Numbered from the stretch's first letter, positions 8,511 to 17,640 are shown. The stretch is 64,000 nucleotides of DNA from Streptomyces sp. WMMC500 (GCF_027497195.1 NZ_CP114905.1:744001-808000), one strand, 5' to 3'. Notes: generated by a model from the sequence alone, not told the origin. Numbers and translations are program-made.

Positions 8511-9820
8511 CGGGCCGCCCCCGGCACGTGCGTCGCGGCGGCGGCCCGTACCAGCGGCTCCCAGGCGGCGATCAGCAGCGCGAAGTCGGCCATGTCGCGG
8601 GCTGCCTCCTCCAGCAGGCCGGGGCCGCGGGCGGCGAGCAGGCCGCCGAACTCGGCGTATCTGCCGCCGAGTTTGCGGTACGCGATCTCCAGGGCCGTGA
8701 GCCGCATGACGTTCTCGTCGCGGTCCAGCCGGGTGCTGCGCGCGACCAGTTCGCCGACCGCGGCGGCGCGCAGCCGGTGCCGGTCGTCGAGGAGGGCGGC
8801 GCCGGCGGCGGCCAGTTCGTCGTAGAGGAAGTTGAAGTAGAGCATCGAGAGCAGGAACTTGGCGAACCGCATCTGGTACGCGGTGAAGCCGGCGCCGGTC
8901 TTCCGCTCGTCGGTGTGGTAGTTGACGATGTGCCGGTTGTGCAGGACGCCGGGCAGGGTGGCGTCGTGGACGAGGTGGAAGAGGAAGTAGTCGCTGCCGA
9001 TGGTGTCGGTGGCGGGCGGCAGCGGGACGGCCTCGTACACGTCGCGGTGGAAGGCGATGTTGCACATGTCGACGCGCATGGGGTCGACGGCGCCGAGGAC
9101 GGCGTGGTCGCCGCCGAACGGCTCGGTGCCCGCGCCCTTGAAGGACTCCTCGACCAGCGCCCGCTTGCGCTCCTCGGGCCAGTGCGGCGGCGCCCAGAGG
9201 CTGACGACGTCGTGGTAGACCGCGGGGTCGAGGGCGTGGATCTCGGCGATGTCGACGGACATCTCGCCGACGAAGGAGGCGCCGACCATCGAGACGGGCT
9301 TGTGGGCGTGCAGCGGGTTCAGCGCGTCGGCGTCGACCCGCCGGGCCGCCTCGGCGGCGGGCCGGCCCAGGGTGGCGAGTTCGTGGTGGACGGGGAAGAC
9401 GGGCCGGCCGGCGGCGGTCTGGTAGCGGCTGTCGGAGTCCCGGCGGTGCACCGAGCGGCAGCCGAGGGCGGCGGCGAGCAGGAACGCGCGGTCGGTGCAG
9501 GCGCCGTACGAGACGGTGTCGGGCAGCAGCAGGCGCAGCAGCCTCCGCGCGTCCGCGACCCGCGCGCGGCGGAACACCGCGGCGAGGAAGGTGCGCTGCT
9601 CCGCCTCGCCGAGGTGGTGCACGACGACGCCGGGCACCCGCGGCAGCCCGGCGACGGCGGCGGCGTGGCCGGCGCGGTCGCGCTCGGCGGCGGAGTCGAG
9701 GATCAGGAAGCGGACCTCGACGCCGAAGTGGGCGGCGGCGTGGACGGCTTCCTCGTACACGGCGGCGATCGTGGCCGCGCAGGCGCGGTTCGTGGGCAGC
9801 GTCAGGCAGATGCGTGCCAC
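8507..9820 (-). CDS. Glycosyltransferase-like protein of unknown specificity (possibly DUF6271)
   Basis: 437 aa from the GTG at 9820, which has GGGGAG 6 nt upstream and overlaps the PhyH stop. It begins ARICLTLPTNRACAATIAAVYEEA and has a DSD-type motif in VHRRDSDSRYQ, like the metal/sugar-nucleotide site of GT-A glycosyltransferases, plus a conserved-looking block DTIGSDYFLFHLVHDA. From memory it resembles an actinomycete family labelled DUF6271, found in natural-product clusters. I cannot name donor or acceptor. It is translationally coupled on both sides, to the dioxygenase and the decarboxylase, which argues for action on the same intermediate. Confidence 0.65.
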   Translation of the reverse strand: MARICLTLPTNRACAATIAAVYEEAVHAAAHFGVEVRFLILDSAAERDRAGHAAAVAGLPRVPGVVVHHLGEAEQRTFLAAVFRRARVADARRLLRLLLPDTVSYGACTDRAFLLAAALGCRSVHRRDSDSRYQTAAGRPVFPVHHELATLGRPAAEAARRVDADALNPLHAHKPVSMVGASFVGEMSVDIAEIHALDPAVYHDVVSLWAPPHWPEERKRALVEESFKGAGTEPFGGDHAVLGAVDPMRVDMCNIAFHRDVYEAVPLPPATDTIGSDYFLFHLVHDATLPGVLHNRHIVNYHTDERKTGAGFTAYQMRFAKFLLSMLYFNFLYDELAAAGAALLDDRHRLRAAAVGELVARSTRLDRDENVMRLTALEIAYRKLGGRYAEFGGLLAARGPGLLEEAARDMADFALLIAAWEPLVRAAAATHVPGAAR

Positions 9821-10899
9821 GCCGGCTCCCCGGTCTGCTCGGTCGTGCCCGCGGCTCTCCCGGCGGGCCCCTCGTCCGGCGCGGGCCGGCGCCAGGAGTC
9901 GAGCCCGAGCAGCTTGCGGCCGAGGCCGGTCAGCGCGGCCGGCCCGTACCGCTCGGACTCGTGCGTGCGCGCGTCGCCGAGGAGGGTGGCGTTCCAGTCG
10001 GGGGTGCTCAGGGTGCGCCAGGACTCGACGCGGGAGCGCCGCAGCCGCTCGTGCTCCTCCAGGGCGGGCATCATCGCGAGGTACTGCACGGCGCGTACGC
10101 CGTTGTCGGAGGAGTTCGCGGCGACGCCGTGGGCCAGCAGCCCGTTCCAGATGAGCAGGTCGCCGGCGGCCAGCTCGGGGCGTACGACGGGGAACTCGGC
10201 GCGGTCGGTGTTCGGCCGGATCGGGTCGCGGTCGGCGGGCTGCGCGAGCTTCCACTTCTCGAAGTCCCGGAAGAGCTCGGGCGCGCACTGGAAACCGCCG
10301 TGGTCGGGGCGGGTGTCGTTGAGGGCGATGATCCCCTGGACGCGCTGCGGGAGGACGGCGAGGGTGGTGTCGACGTCCCAGTGCAGCTCGATGTCGAAGC
10401 CGGTGTCGGTCGGCTCGATCAGGGTGCGGCTGCGGTTGCCGACGTTGGGCGGGTTGAGGTTCAGGCGGTCGAGGGTGACCCACAGCTCGTCGCAGTCCCA
10501 CACGTCGGCGAAGGCGTCGTAGACCCGGCGGGTCTGGCGGCTGTCCCAGATCAACTGGTGCTGGTACGCCTCGACGAAGCCGTAGACGTGCAGGTCGCGG
10601 TCGAGGTCGGAGCGGAACTCGCGGTCCGCGTACCAGGTCTCGGGGCGGTCGGGATCCAGGCCCTGGAACTCCCAGGCGAAGTCCAGCAGCAGGGCGGCCG
10701 CCTCGGCGGGTATCGCCTCCCTGACCACGACGTAGCCGTAGGTCTGCCAGAAGGCGTAGTCCTCCTCGGACAGCACGCGCAGCGGCTGGGACTTGCGGAT
10801 GTCTCGTAACGGGGTACGGGCGAGGTAGGACTCGCCGTCGGCGCTGAAGTACGGGGTGCCGGAGGCGGCACGGTAGAGGTAGGGGCCGGAGTCGGGCAT
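9802..10899 (-). CDS. Phytanoyl-CoA dioxygenase-family Fe(II)/2-oxoglutarate oxygenase
   Basis: 365 aa, ATG preceded by GGAGG. Iron ligands are readable: HWDVD (the HxD pair) near residue 170 and the distal histidine in LLAHGVAAN near residue 255, with GDLLIWNG between them. Members hydroxylate, desaturate or halogenate small molecules using 2-oxoglutarate and oxygen. It is the first gene of the coupled run PhyH - GT-like - decarboxylase - GNAT - MFS, so its ribosome site serves as entry for the operon. It probably oxidises an amino-acid or lipid intermediate; the substrate is unknown. Confidence 0.88.
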   Translation of the reverse strand: MPDSGPYLYRAASGTPYFSADGESYLARTPLRDIRKSQPLRVLSEEDYAFWQTYGYVVVREAIPAEAAALLLDFAWEFQGLDPDRPETWYADREFRSDLDRDLHVYGFVEAYQHQLIWDSRQTRRVYDAFADVWDCDELWVTLDRLNLNPPNVGNRSRTLIEPTDTGFDIELHWDVDTTLAVLPQRVQGIIALNDTRPDHGGFQCAPELFRDFEKWKLAQPADRDPIRPNTDRAEFPVVRPELAAGDLLIWNGLLAHGVAANSSDNGVRAVQYLAMMPALEEHERLRRSRVESWRTLSTPDWNATLLGDARTHESERYGPAALTGLGRKLLGLDSWRRPAPDEGPAGRAAGTTEQTGEPAWHASA

Positions 10900-10939
10900 G
10901 GAACGTCCTCCAGAGGCGGAACTTTGTTACGTGCTGCCG

Positions 10940-12484
10940 TCACACCGCGCCGGTGAGGACCTCGGCCGCGGCGATGCCGGAGACGCGCGTGGCACCGTGG
11001 GTCGACAGGTGCACGGCGCCGAGCCGGTCCTCGGCGGGCAGGCCCATCTCGACGACGAGCGCGTCCGGCCGCCGCCGTACCAGGTCGGCCAGGGCCTGCC
11101 ACATCCACGGGTGGCGGGCGGCGTCGCGGACGACGACGACCAGCTCCCGGCCGTCGGCGGGCCGCAGCGCCTGCCCGTCGAGCACGCCCTCGGCGCCGCC
11201 GGCAGCGTCGGTCAGCTCGGACTCGCCGAGCCGCACCGACGTGGTGCCGGGGCGCAGGGCGCGCAGCGGGTCGGCGACGCCCCAGGGCGTACGGCCGTCG
11301 ATGGCGAGGCTGGTGACGGGCGAGAACTCGACGACGTGCGGATCGCCGACGAGCGGAAAGCGGGCGGGTCCCGCCGGGTCGTGGTGGATCCGGACGGCGC
11401 GGCGGGCGGCGACGAGGCCGATCTGGTGGTCGGCCCCGTCGCCGCCGCGGGGGTCGCCGGCCGGGACGCTGCGGGTCAGCGCGGCGGACCAGTCGGCGAA
11501 CTCGTGCACCCGGGCGGCGGCTTCGGCGAGCCGCTCCTCGGGCAGGCTGCCGTCGCGCACGGCGGCGACGATGGCGTCGGTCAGGTCGGTGGTGACGGAC
11601 TCCTCGGCGCTCTCGCCGCCGACGCACACGGCGTCGACGCCGCCGGCGAGCGCGCGGACGGTGGCGCCGCCGATGCCGTAGAGGTCGGAGACGGCGCCCA
11701 TCTCGATGCCGTCGGTGACGACGAGGCCGGTGAAGCCGAGCTCGTCGCGGAGCAGGTCGCGGATGATGCGGGGGCTGAGGGTGGCGGGCAGGGTGTCGTC
11801 GTAGGCGGGGATGAGCATGTGCGCCGTCATGACGGTGCGTACGCCGGCCTCCATGGCGGCGGTGAACGGCGGCAGCGCGGTGCGGGCGATCTCGCGGGCG
11901 TCGGCGGCGACGTGCGGCAGGCCGTGGTGGGAGTCGACGCTGGTGTCGCCGTGGCCGGGGAAGTGCTTGGCGCAGGCGGCGACGCCGGCGGACTGCAGGC
12001 CGCGGATCCAGGCGGCGGTGTGCCGGCAGACGAGGTCGGGGCGGGCGCCGAAGGAGCGCACGCCGATGACGGGGTTCTTGGGGTTGGAGTTGACGTCGGC
12101 GGAGGGGGCGTAGTTCAGCGAGACGCCCATGGCGTGCAGTTGGCGGCCGATGTCGTACGCGACCCGCTCGGTCAGCTCGACGTCGTCGACGGCGCCGAGG
12201 GCGAGGTTGCCGGGGCGGGTGGCGCCGGTGCCGGCCTCGATCCGGGTGACGTCGCCGGCCTCCTCGTCGATGGCGATGATCAGGTCGGGGTTCTCGGCGC
12301 GCAGGGCGGCGGTGAGGGCGGCCACCTGCTCGGGGTCGACGATGTTGCGGCCGAACAGCACCACGGAGGCCAGTCCTTCGCCGATTCTGCGGCGCAGCCA
12401 TTCGGGCGCGGTCGTGCCCACGAACCCGGGCTGGAGTACCGAGTTGGCCAGCCGGACGAGTTCGGGGTGGCTGAGGGATGCCAT
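10940..12484 (-). CDS. GH3 beta-N-acetylhexosaminidase (NagZ-like)
   Basis: 514 aa; the ATG at 12484 has GGAGG 6 nt upstream. The GH3 N-acetylglucosaminidase signature KHFPGHGDTSVDSHHGLP supplies the His of the unusual His-Asp dyad, and VVTDGIEMGA carries the nucleophile aspartate. An additional C-terminal domain of about 150 residues follows. No signal peptide is evident, so it likely acts in the cytoplasm on chitobiose or muropeptide-derived GlcNAc. Two DasR-like operators sit about 50-90 bp upstream, consistent with GlcNAc-responsive control. It is probably not part of the PKS cluster. Confidence 0.9.
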   Translation of the reverse strand: MASLSHPELVRLANSVLQPGFVGTTAPEWLRRRIGEGLASVVLFGRNIVDPEQVAALTAALRAENPDLIIAIDEEAGDVTRIEAGTGATRPGNLALGAVDDVELTERVAYDIGRQLHAMGVSLNYAPSADVNSNPKNPVIGVRSFGARPDLVCRHTAAWIRGLQSAGVAACAKHFPGHGDTSVDSHHGLPHVAADAREIARTALPPFTAAMEAGVRTVMTAHMLIPAYDDTLPATLSPRIIRDLLRDELGFTGLVVTDGIEMGAVSDLYGIGGATVRALAGGVDAVCVGGESAEESVTTDLTDAIVAAVRDGSLPEERLAEAAARVHEFADWSAALTRSVPAGDPRGGDGADHQIGLVAARRAVRIHHDPAGPARFPLVGDPHVVEFSPVTSLAIDGRTPWGVADPLRALRPGTTSVRLGESELTDAAGGAEGVLDGQALRPADGRELVVVVRDAARHPWMWQALADLVRRRPDALVVEMGLPAEDRLGAVHLSTHGATRVSGIAAAEVLTGAV

Positions 12485-12535
12485 GGAGACCTCCGCGGGA
12501 GCAGGGGCGGACCGGGCTGACGTGGTACGAAAAGA

Positions 12536-12551
12536 CTTGGTACAGACCAAT
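12536..12551. promoter_or_regulatory. DasR-responsive element (dre) 1
   Basis: CTTGGTACAGACCAAT matches 10 of 12 core bases of TGGTCTAGACCA. It lies 52 bp upstream of the GH3 start and 23 bp (about two helical turns) from the second site. The target gene is a beta-N-acetylglucosaminidase, a typical DasR regulon member. Confidence 0.7.
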
Positions 12552-12558
12552 GCCGGAT

Positions 12559-12574
12559 ACTGGCCTATACCAAT
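12559..12574. promoter_or_regulatory. DasR-responsive element (dre) 2
   Basis: ACTGGCCTATACCAAT matches 10 of 12 core bases of the dre consensus, with the outer half-sites TGG and CCA intact. It is spaced 23 bp from dre 1 upstream of the GH3 gene. Confidence 0.65.
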
Positions 12575-12784
12575 CGGGAGTGTCAAGGAAGTCCACCATG
12601 CGACCGCACACGGAACGACCTGCTCCGCACTCGAAACGGGCAAGCGGTGCCGCAGAGTGGACCAGGAAGCCGCTCCAAGTCGGATCAAAGCGGACATGCA
12701 GCGGGCGTGAATCGACCGGAGTCGGGTGTCCGGGGACGAGCGGGTCGGCGGGAGTGGCGCCGCGCCGGTGGGGCCGCGGCGGCG

Positions 12785-13735
12785 CTAGCCCGCGCGGTCC
12801 CGGCGGTACGCGCCCGGGGCGACCCCGTGCGCGCGCTTGAACGCCTTCGCGAACGCGAACTCCGAGGTGTAGCCGAGCCGCCCCGCAATCGCGCCCAGCG
12901 AGGCGTCCGACTCGCGCAGCCGCTGCGCCGCCAGCGTCATCCGCCACCACGTCAGATACGCCAGCGGCGGGCTGCCCGTCAGCGCGGTGAAACGCCGCGA
13001 GAACGCCCCGCGCGACATCCCCGCCACGGCCCCCAGCGACTCCACCGTCCAGCCGCGGCCGGGGTCGCGGTGCACGGCGTCGAGGGCGGCGCGCACGGGC
13101 GGATCCGCCACCGCGCGGGCCCAGCCGTCCGCCGCTCCCCCGCCGCCGGCGGCGTCGCGCTCCTCGTACCAGGCGCGCACGATGAAGGCCAGCAGCATGT
13201 CGAGCAGCGCGGGGCGGACCGCCGCGGCGCCGAGGCCGGGGCGGCTCAGCTCGCCGCCGAGCAACTCGATCGCCGCGCGCAGGCCGTCGTGCCGGCCGAG
13301 CCCCGTCGGCGGGTGGACGATGTCGGGCAGCCCGGTGAGCAGCGGGTGCGGCCGGGTCCGCGCCATCAGGTAAGCGCCGCAGAGCAGCACCGCCGACCGG
13401 CAGCCGCCGCCGACGCCGCCGACCGGGTCGTCGTCGGCCCCGTCCGCGGCGAGGTCCGCGAGGCTGGTGCGGGCGGCGAGGCTCGCCGGAGACTCGGGGT
13501 CGTCGGTCATGTCGTGCCCGATGCCGTGCGGGAAGAACACCAGGTCACCCGCCTCGAGCGCCAGCGGTGTCCCGCCGCCCGGCGGGATCATCCAGCACGA
13601 GCCGTGCAGCACCACGTGGAACCCGGCACCCGCCAGGGCCTCGACGTGGATACGCCACGGGGAGCGCAGCTCCATCCGTGCGGAGTGCGGCCTTCCGGTG
13701 CGGGCGACGGCGAGTGCGTCACTGAGGACGTCCAC
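12785..13735 (-). CDS. AraC-family transcriptional regulator (cupin N-domain)
   Basis: 316 aa from the GTG at 13735. The N-terminal half is an AraC-type cupin sensor (LEAGDLVFFPHGIGHDM). The C-terminal 100 residues hold the double helix-turn-helix: WTVESLGAVAGMSRGAFSRRF and DASLGAIAGRLGYTSEFAFAKAFKRAHG. It is divergent from the MFS-DUF427 pair, which it very likely regulates; 131 bp separate the two starts. The ligand is unknown. Confidence 0.9.
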   Translation of the reverse strand: MDVLSDALAVARTGRPHSARMELRSPWRIHVEALAGAGFHVVLHGSCWMIPPGGGTPLALEAGDLVFFPHGIGHDMTDDPESPASLAARTSLADLAADGADDDPVGGVGGGCRSAVLLCGAYLMARTRPHPLLTGLPDIVHPPTGLGRHDGLRAAIELLGGELSRPGLGAAAVRPALLDMLLAFIVRAWYEERDAAGGGGAADGWARAVADPPVRAALDAVHRDPGRGWTVESLGAVAGMSRGAFSRRFTALTGSPPLAYLTWWRMTLAAQRLRESDASLGAIAGRLGYTSEFAFAKAFKRAHGVAPGAYRRDRAG

Positions 13736-13866
13736 GATCCGATCGTAGCCCCAACGCCCGCTGCGGAGCACGATCAGACATGATCTCGGCACCCTGGGAC
13801 ATTCATCGGTCCTCCGGGCGTACATACGTTGACGGTGTTCCCGAATTCCCGTCCGAAGGACCCTTC

Positions 13867-15312
13867 GTGTCATCTGCCTCCGATACGTCCGCACGCCCGC
13901 GTCTCGGGCTCATCCTGGCGCTGCTGGCGTTCGCCCAGTTCATCATCGCCATCGACTTCAACATCGTGATCGTCGCGATGCCCGAGATCGGCGCCGAACT
14001 CGGCTTCTCCGAGTCCTCGCTGCAGTGGGTGATCAGCGCCTACCTCCTCGGACTCGGCGGCCTGCTGATGCTCTCCGGACGCGTCGCCGACATCGTCGGG
14101 CAGCGGCGGATGTTCATCCTCGGCATGGCGGTCTACGGAGTCTCCTCGCTGGCCGGCGGGCTGGCCACCGAGCCGTGGATGCTCGTGACCGCCCGCGCCG
14201 CGCAGGGCCTCGGCGGCGCGGTGCTCACGCCGGCGATCCTGTCGCTGCTCACCACGACCTTCGCCGAGGGCGCCGAGCGCAACCGCGCGCTCGGGGTCTG
14301 GGGCGTGGGCGGCGGCGCGGGACTCGCGACGGGCGCCATGCTCGGCGGGGTCCTGACCGAGTGGGCGAGCTGGGAGGCCGTCTTCTACGTCAACGTGCCG
14401 CTGACACTGGTCGGCGCGACGGTCGCCGCGGCGGTGGTGCCGCGCGGCGCCGCGCGCGCCGGGGGCACCCGGCTCGACCTGCCCGGCGCCACGCTGGCCA
14501 CCGGGGGCTCCCTGCTGGTGGTCCTCGGGCTCGTCAGCGGGCCCGAGGAGGGCTGGGCGACGGTGCGCGGTGCGGGCGCGCTGGCGGCCGGGGCGGCGCT
14601 GTTCTGCGCGTTCCTGGTCGTCGAGTCCCGCGTCGCCGATCCGCTCGTGCCGCTGCGGCTGCTGCGCAACCGCAGCCTCCTGGTGGGCATGGGCACGTTG
14701 TTCCTGTTCCTGGGCGCACTCAGCGGCTCGTACTTCGTCCTCACCACCTACATGCAGGCGCTGCTGGGCTTCTCGGCGCTGGAGGCGGGGCTCGGCTTCC
14801 TCCCGCTGAGCCTGCTCGCCGCCGTGGCCGCCTCGGTCGTCGCGCCGCGCATGCTGAACCGCTGGGGCATGCGCACCACGCTGGTCACCAGCATGGGCGG
14901 GATCGCCGCGGGCATGACCGGGGTGGGCGTCGTCGTGGCCGAGGACGGTTCGTACTGGGCGATGCTGCCCGGGATGGCCGTGTGGAGCCTCGCCGCGTAC
15001 GGGTTCCCGGCGATGTTCGCCGCTGCCGCCGCCGGCGTCGCCCCGCACGAGCAGGGCACGGCGTCGGGGGTGGCGAACACCGCGTCGCAGATCGGCGGGG
15101 CCGTGGGCCTCGCGATCGTGGTGGCCGTGGCCGGCCCGGGCGGCGCCGCGTCGCCGGCGGACGCCGCCGCGGGGCTGCGCGACGGGTTCCTGGTGTCGGC
15201 CGCGCTGATGGCGGCGGCCGTGGTGGTCGCCCTCGCGCTCGGGAAGCCCCCGGCGGCCGCCGGCGTTGCACCCGTTGCGGCCTCGAAGACCCCCGACCGC
15301 CAGGAGGTATGA
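13867..15312 (+). CDS. DHA2-family MFS drug exporter (EmrB/QacA type, 14 TM)
   Basis: 481 aa from the GTG at 13867 (AAGGA upstream); the frame is open further up but without a ribosome site. Fourteen hydrophobic segments are expected from its length. Motif A appears in GRVADIVGQRRMF, and the helix-5 antiporter signature as VGGGAGLATGAMLGG. It is a proton-driven multidrug or metabolite exporter. It is divergent from the AraC regulator, and the following DUF427 gene starts 3 nt after its stop. Confidence 0.9.
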   Translation: MSSASDTSARPRLGLILALLAFAQFIIAIDFNIVIVAMPEIGAELGFSESSLQWVISAYLLGLGGLLMLSGRVADIVGQRRMFILGMAVYGVSSLAGGLATEPWMLVTARAAQGLGGAVLTPAILSLLTTTFAEGAERNRALGVWGVGGGAGLATGAMLGGVLTEWASWEAVFYVNVPLTLVGATVAAAVVPRGAARAGGTRLDLPGATLATGGSLLVVLGLVSGPEEGWATVRGAGALAAGAALFCAFLVVESRVADPLVPLRLLRNRSLLVGMGTLFLFLGALSGSYFVLTTYMQALLGFSALEAGLGFLPLSLLAAVAASVVAPRMLNRWGMRTTLVTSMGGIAAGMTGVGVVVAEDGSYWAMLPGMAVWSLAAYGFPAMFAAAAAGVAPHEQGTASGVANTASQIGGAVGLAIVVAVAGPGGAASPADAAAGLRDGFLVSAALMAAAVVVALALGKPPAAAGVAPVAASKTPDRQEV

Positions 15313-15315
15313 CCG

Positions 15316-15972
15316 ATGCTCACGTTCGACACCAGGACCTGGGAGCGCAGCGAGCGACGGGTGCGCGGCAGGCTCGGCGACGACCTCGTCGTCGACAGCG
15401 ACGCCCCGCTGCTGGTGCGGGAGGCGGGCAGCCCGTACGTGCGGTACGCCTTTCCGCGCGGCGACGTCCGCACCGACCTGGTGCCGGACGGCGCGGTACG
15501 GGCGTACGAGGGCGACGCGGAGCTGGCGGACCACGTGTCCGTACGGTGGTCGGCGCTGGACCGCTGGTACGAGGAGGACGAGGAACTGCCGGTGGGGCCG
15601 CGTGACCCGTACCACCGGGTGGACGTGCTGCGCAGCGCACGGCATGTCCGGGTGGAGATCGGCGGGCGGACGGTGGGTGAGTCGCGAAGCCCGCTGGCGG
15701 TGTTCGAGACCGGACTGCCGGCCGTGTTCTACCTCCCGCCCGAGGACGTGGACCTGGAGCTGTTCGAGCCGACGGCGACCCGGACGGGGTGCCCGTACAA
15801 GGGCTTCGCGTCGTACTGGACCTACCGCGGCGGACCGGGCACACCCGAGCGCACGGACGTGGCCTGGGCGTACCGCGACCCGCTGCGCGAGGTCGGACCG
15901 ATCGCCGGCCACCTGGCGTTCTACGACTCCGTGGCGGACGTCCTGGTCGACGGGGTGAAGCGGGGCGGCTGA
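15316..15972 (+). CDS. DUF427 family protein
   Basis: 218 aa, preceded by CAGGAGGT. DUF427 proteins have two short beta-rich repeats; here ESRSPLAVFETGLPAVFYLP and the block ending YWTYRGGP mark them. The function is not established for most members. It is co-transcribed with the DHA2 transporter and under the neighbouring AraC regulator. Confidence 0.85.
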   Translation: MLTFDTRTWERSERRVRGRLGDDLVVDSDAPLLVREAGSPYVRYAFPRGDVRTDLVPDGAVRAYEGDAELADHVSVRWSALDRWYEEDEELPVGPRDPYHRVDVLRSARHVRVEIGGRTVGESRSPLAVFETGLPAVFYLPPEDVDLELFEPTATRTGCPYKGFASYWTYRGGPGTPERTDVAWAYRDPLREVGPIAGHLAFYDSVADVLVDGVKRGG

Positions 15973-16091
15973 GCGGGGCCGGCGGGGTGCTCGCGGCGCG
16001 GAGCTGCGGCGCGGGCACGCCGGCGGGACACTGGTGCCGTGGGTGGCGCACGCGGCGCGTGCGCGTACGGCAGCGAATCCGGAGGTGCCCC

Positions 16092-16406
16092 ATGGCCGCC
16101 CAGCTCACCGACCCCGTCGTGGCCGCCTTCGTCGCGGCGCTCAACGCCGGCGACAGGGACGCGTTCTTCGCGCTCCTGACCGACGACGCGACCATGACCG
16201 ACGACGGCACGGAGCGGGATCTCGCGGCGTGGACCGACCGGGAGATCTTCTCCTCCGCCGGTCACATGGACGTCGAGTCCGTCGCCCCGGACGGCCGCTC
16301 GCTCGTGGCCACGTACTCGAACTCCACCTGGGGCGGCATGCGCACCCGATGGTCCTTCACGGTCGCGGGCGACCGCATCAGCCACTTCGACACCGGTCAG
16401 GCGTGA
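16092..16406 (+). CDS. SnoaL/NTF2-like protein
   Basis: 104 aa with GGAGGTG just upstream. The NTF2-like start is readable (VVAAFVAALNAGDRDAFFALLTDDATMTDDG), as is the closing strand WSFTVAGDRISHFDTGQA. Members range from small cyclases or isomerases to ligand-binding proteins of unknown role. Neither neighbour gives a clue to the substrate. Confidence 0.82.
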   Translation: MAAQLTDPVVAAFVAALNAGDRDAFFALLTDDATMTDDGTERDLAAWTDREIFSSAGHMDVESVAPDGRSLVATYSNSTWGGMRTRWSFTVAGDRISHFDTGQA

Positions 16407-16437
16407 CGCGAGAACCGCACCTGGTGCGACCGGGCGG

Positions 16438-17562
16438 CTAGGAGACGATCGCCATCTCGCGGGCGGTGTCGTTGAGCCGCCGCCCGCCGGTCGCGGTGAC
16501 GGTCACGATGTCCTCGATGCGCACCCCGAAGCGGCCCGGCAGGTAGATGCCCGGCTCGACGGAGAAGCACATGCCGGGGACGAGCGGCTGCTCCTCGCCC
16601 TCGGTCATGTACGGCGGCTCGTGGGTGGTGGTGCCGATGCCGTGCCCGGTGCGGTGGATGAAGTACCCGCCGTAGCCGGCGTCGGCGATGACCCGGCGCG
16701 CCGCCCGGTCGACGTCCTGGCAGGCGGCGCCCGGCCGTACGGCCCGGAAGCCGGCCTCCTGCGCCGCGCGCACGACGTCGTGGATCTCCCGCTCCTCGGC
16801 GGTGGGTTCGCCGACGTGCACGGTGCGGGTGGTGTCGGAGCCGTAGCCGTGCACGAGGCCGCCGAAGTCGAGGACGACCATGTCGCCGTCGCGGATGACC
16901 CGCGCGCCGGCCTCGTGGTGGGGGTCGGCGCCGTTGGGGCCCGAGCCGACGACGGTGAAGTCCACCCGGGAGTGCCCGAACCGGCGCAGCAGCGCCGCCA
17001 GGTCGGCGGCGACCTCGGACTCCTTGCGGCCGGCGAAGCGTGCCTTCCTGATCTCCTCGTACGCGGCGTCCGCGGCGGCACCGGCCGCGGCCAGCCGCGC
17101 CAGTTCCGCGTCGTCCTTGACCGCGCGCAGCATCGGCAGCCCGTCGGAGAAGGCGACGTACGCGGAGTCCGGCAGTTCGCGCTGGAGCCCGAGCAGGTGC
17201 AGGGCCCAGGTGTCGTCGCTGACGGCGTAGCGGCCGCGGGCGTCGAGCAGCGGCGCGGTCACGGCGTACGGGCTCGTGCCGTCGGTCCAGTCGCGCAGGG
17301 TGAGCGCCGGCCCGCCGGCCGCCCGGGCGGCGTCGCCGGCCTCCAGCTTCGGCACCACCAGCACCGGGTCCGCACCGGGGGCGAGCACGAGCAGGGTGAG
17401 CCGCTCGGTGGCGGCGGGCGGCGCGTAGCCGGTGAGCCAGACGAGGTCGGGGCCGGGGGCGACGAGCAGCCCGGCGAACCCGGCGTCGGCGGCGGCGCGG
17501 GCGGCGTGCCGCATGCGGGCGCGGTAGTCGTCGGCGGTGAACGGGGCGAAGTCGCCGGTCAT
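16438..17562 (-). CDS. M24 metallopeptidase (Xaa-Pro aminopeptidase P family)
   Basis: 374 aa; the ATG at 17562 has GAGGAG upstream. The creatinase-like N-domain covers residues 1-135. The pita-bread metal site follows, with ligands in VLDFGG, GSDTTR, HRTGHGIG, SVEPGIY and RIEDIV (Asp, Asp, His, Glu, Glu). It removes N-terminal residues before proline from peptides in the cytoplasm. It is converging on the NTF2-like gene and appears monocistronic. Confidence 0.92.
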   Translation of the reverse strand: MTGDFAPFTADDYRARMRHAARAAADAGFAGLLVAPGPDLVWLTGYAPPAATERLTLLVLAPGADPVLVVPKLEAGDAARAAGGPALTLRDWTDGTSPYAVTAPLLDARGRYAVSDDTWALHLLGLQRELPDSAYVAFSDGLPMLRAVKDDAELARLAAAGAAADAAYEEIRKARFAGRKESEVAADLAALLRRFGHSRVDFTVVGSGPNGADPHHEAGARVIRDGDMVVLDFGGLVHGYGSDTTRTVHVGEPTAEEREIHDVVRAAQEAGFRAVRPGAACQDVDRAARRVIADAGYGGYFIHRTGHGIGTTTHEPPYMTEGEEQPLVPGMCFSVEPGIYLPGRFGVRIEDIVTVTATGGRRLNDTAREMAIVS

Positions 17563-17640
17563 GCGGGGCTCCTCGGTGCTCGTCGGCGGTGCGGGCCGGG
17601 CTGCCACGAACCTACTCCCCGCGACGTCCGGGCACGTAAC

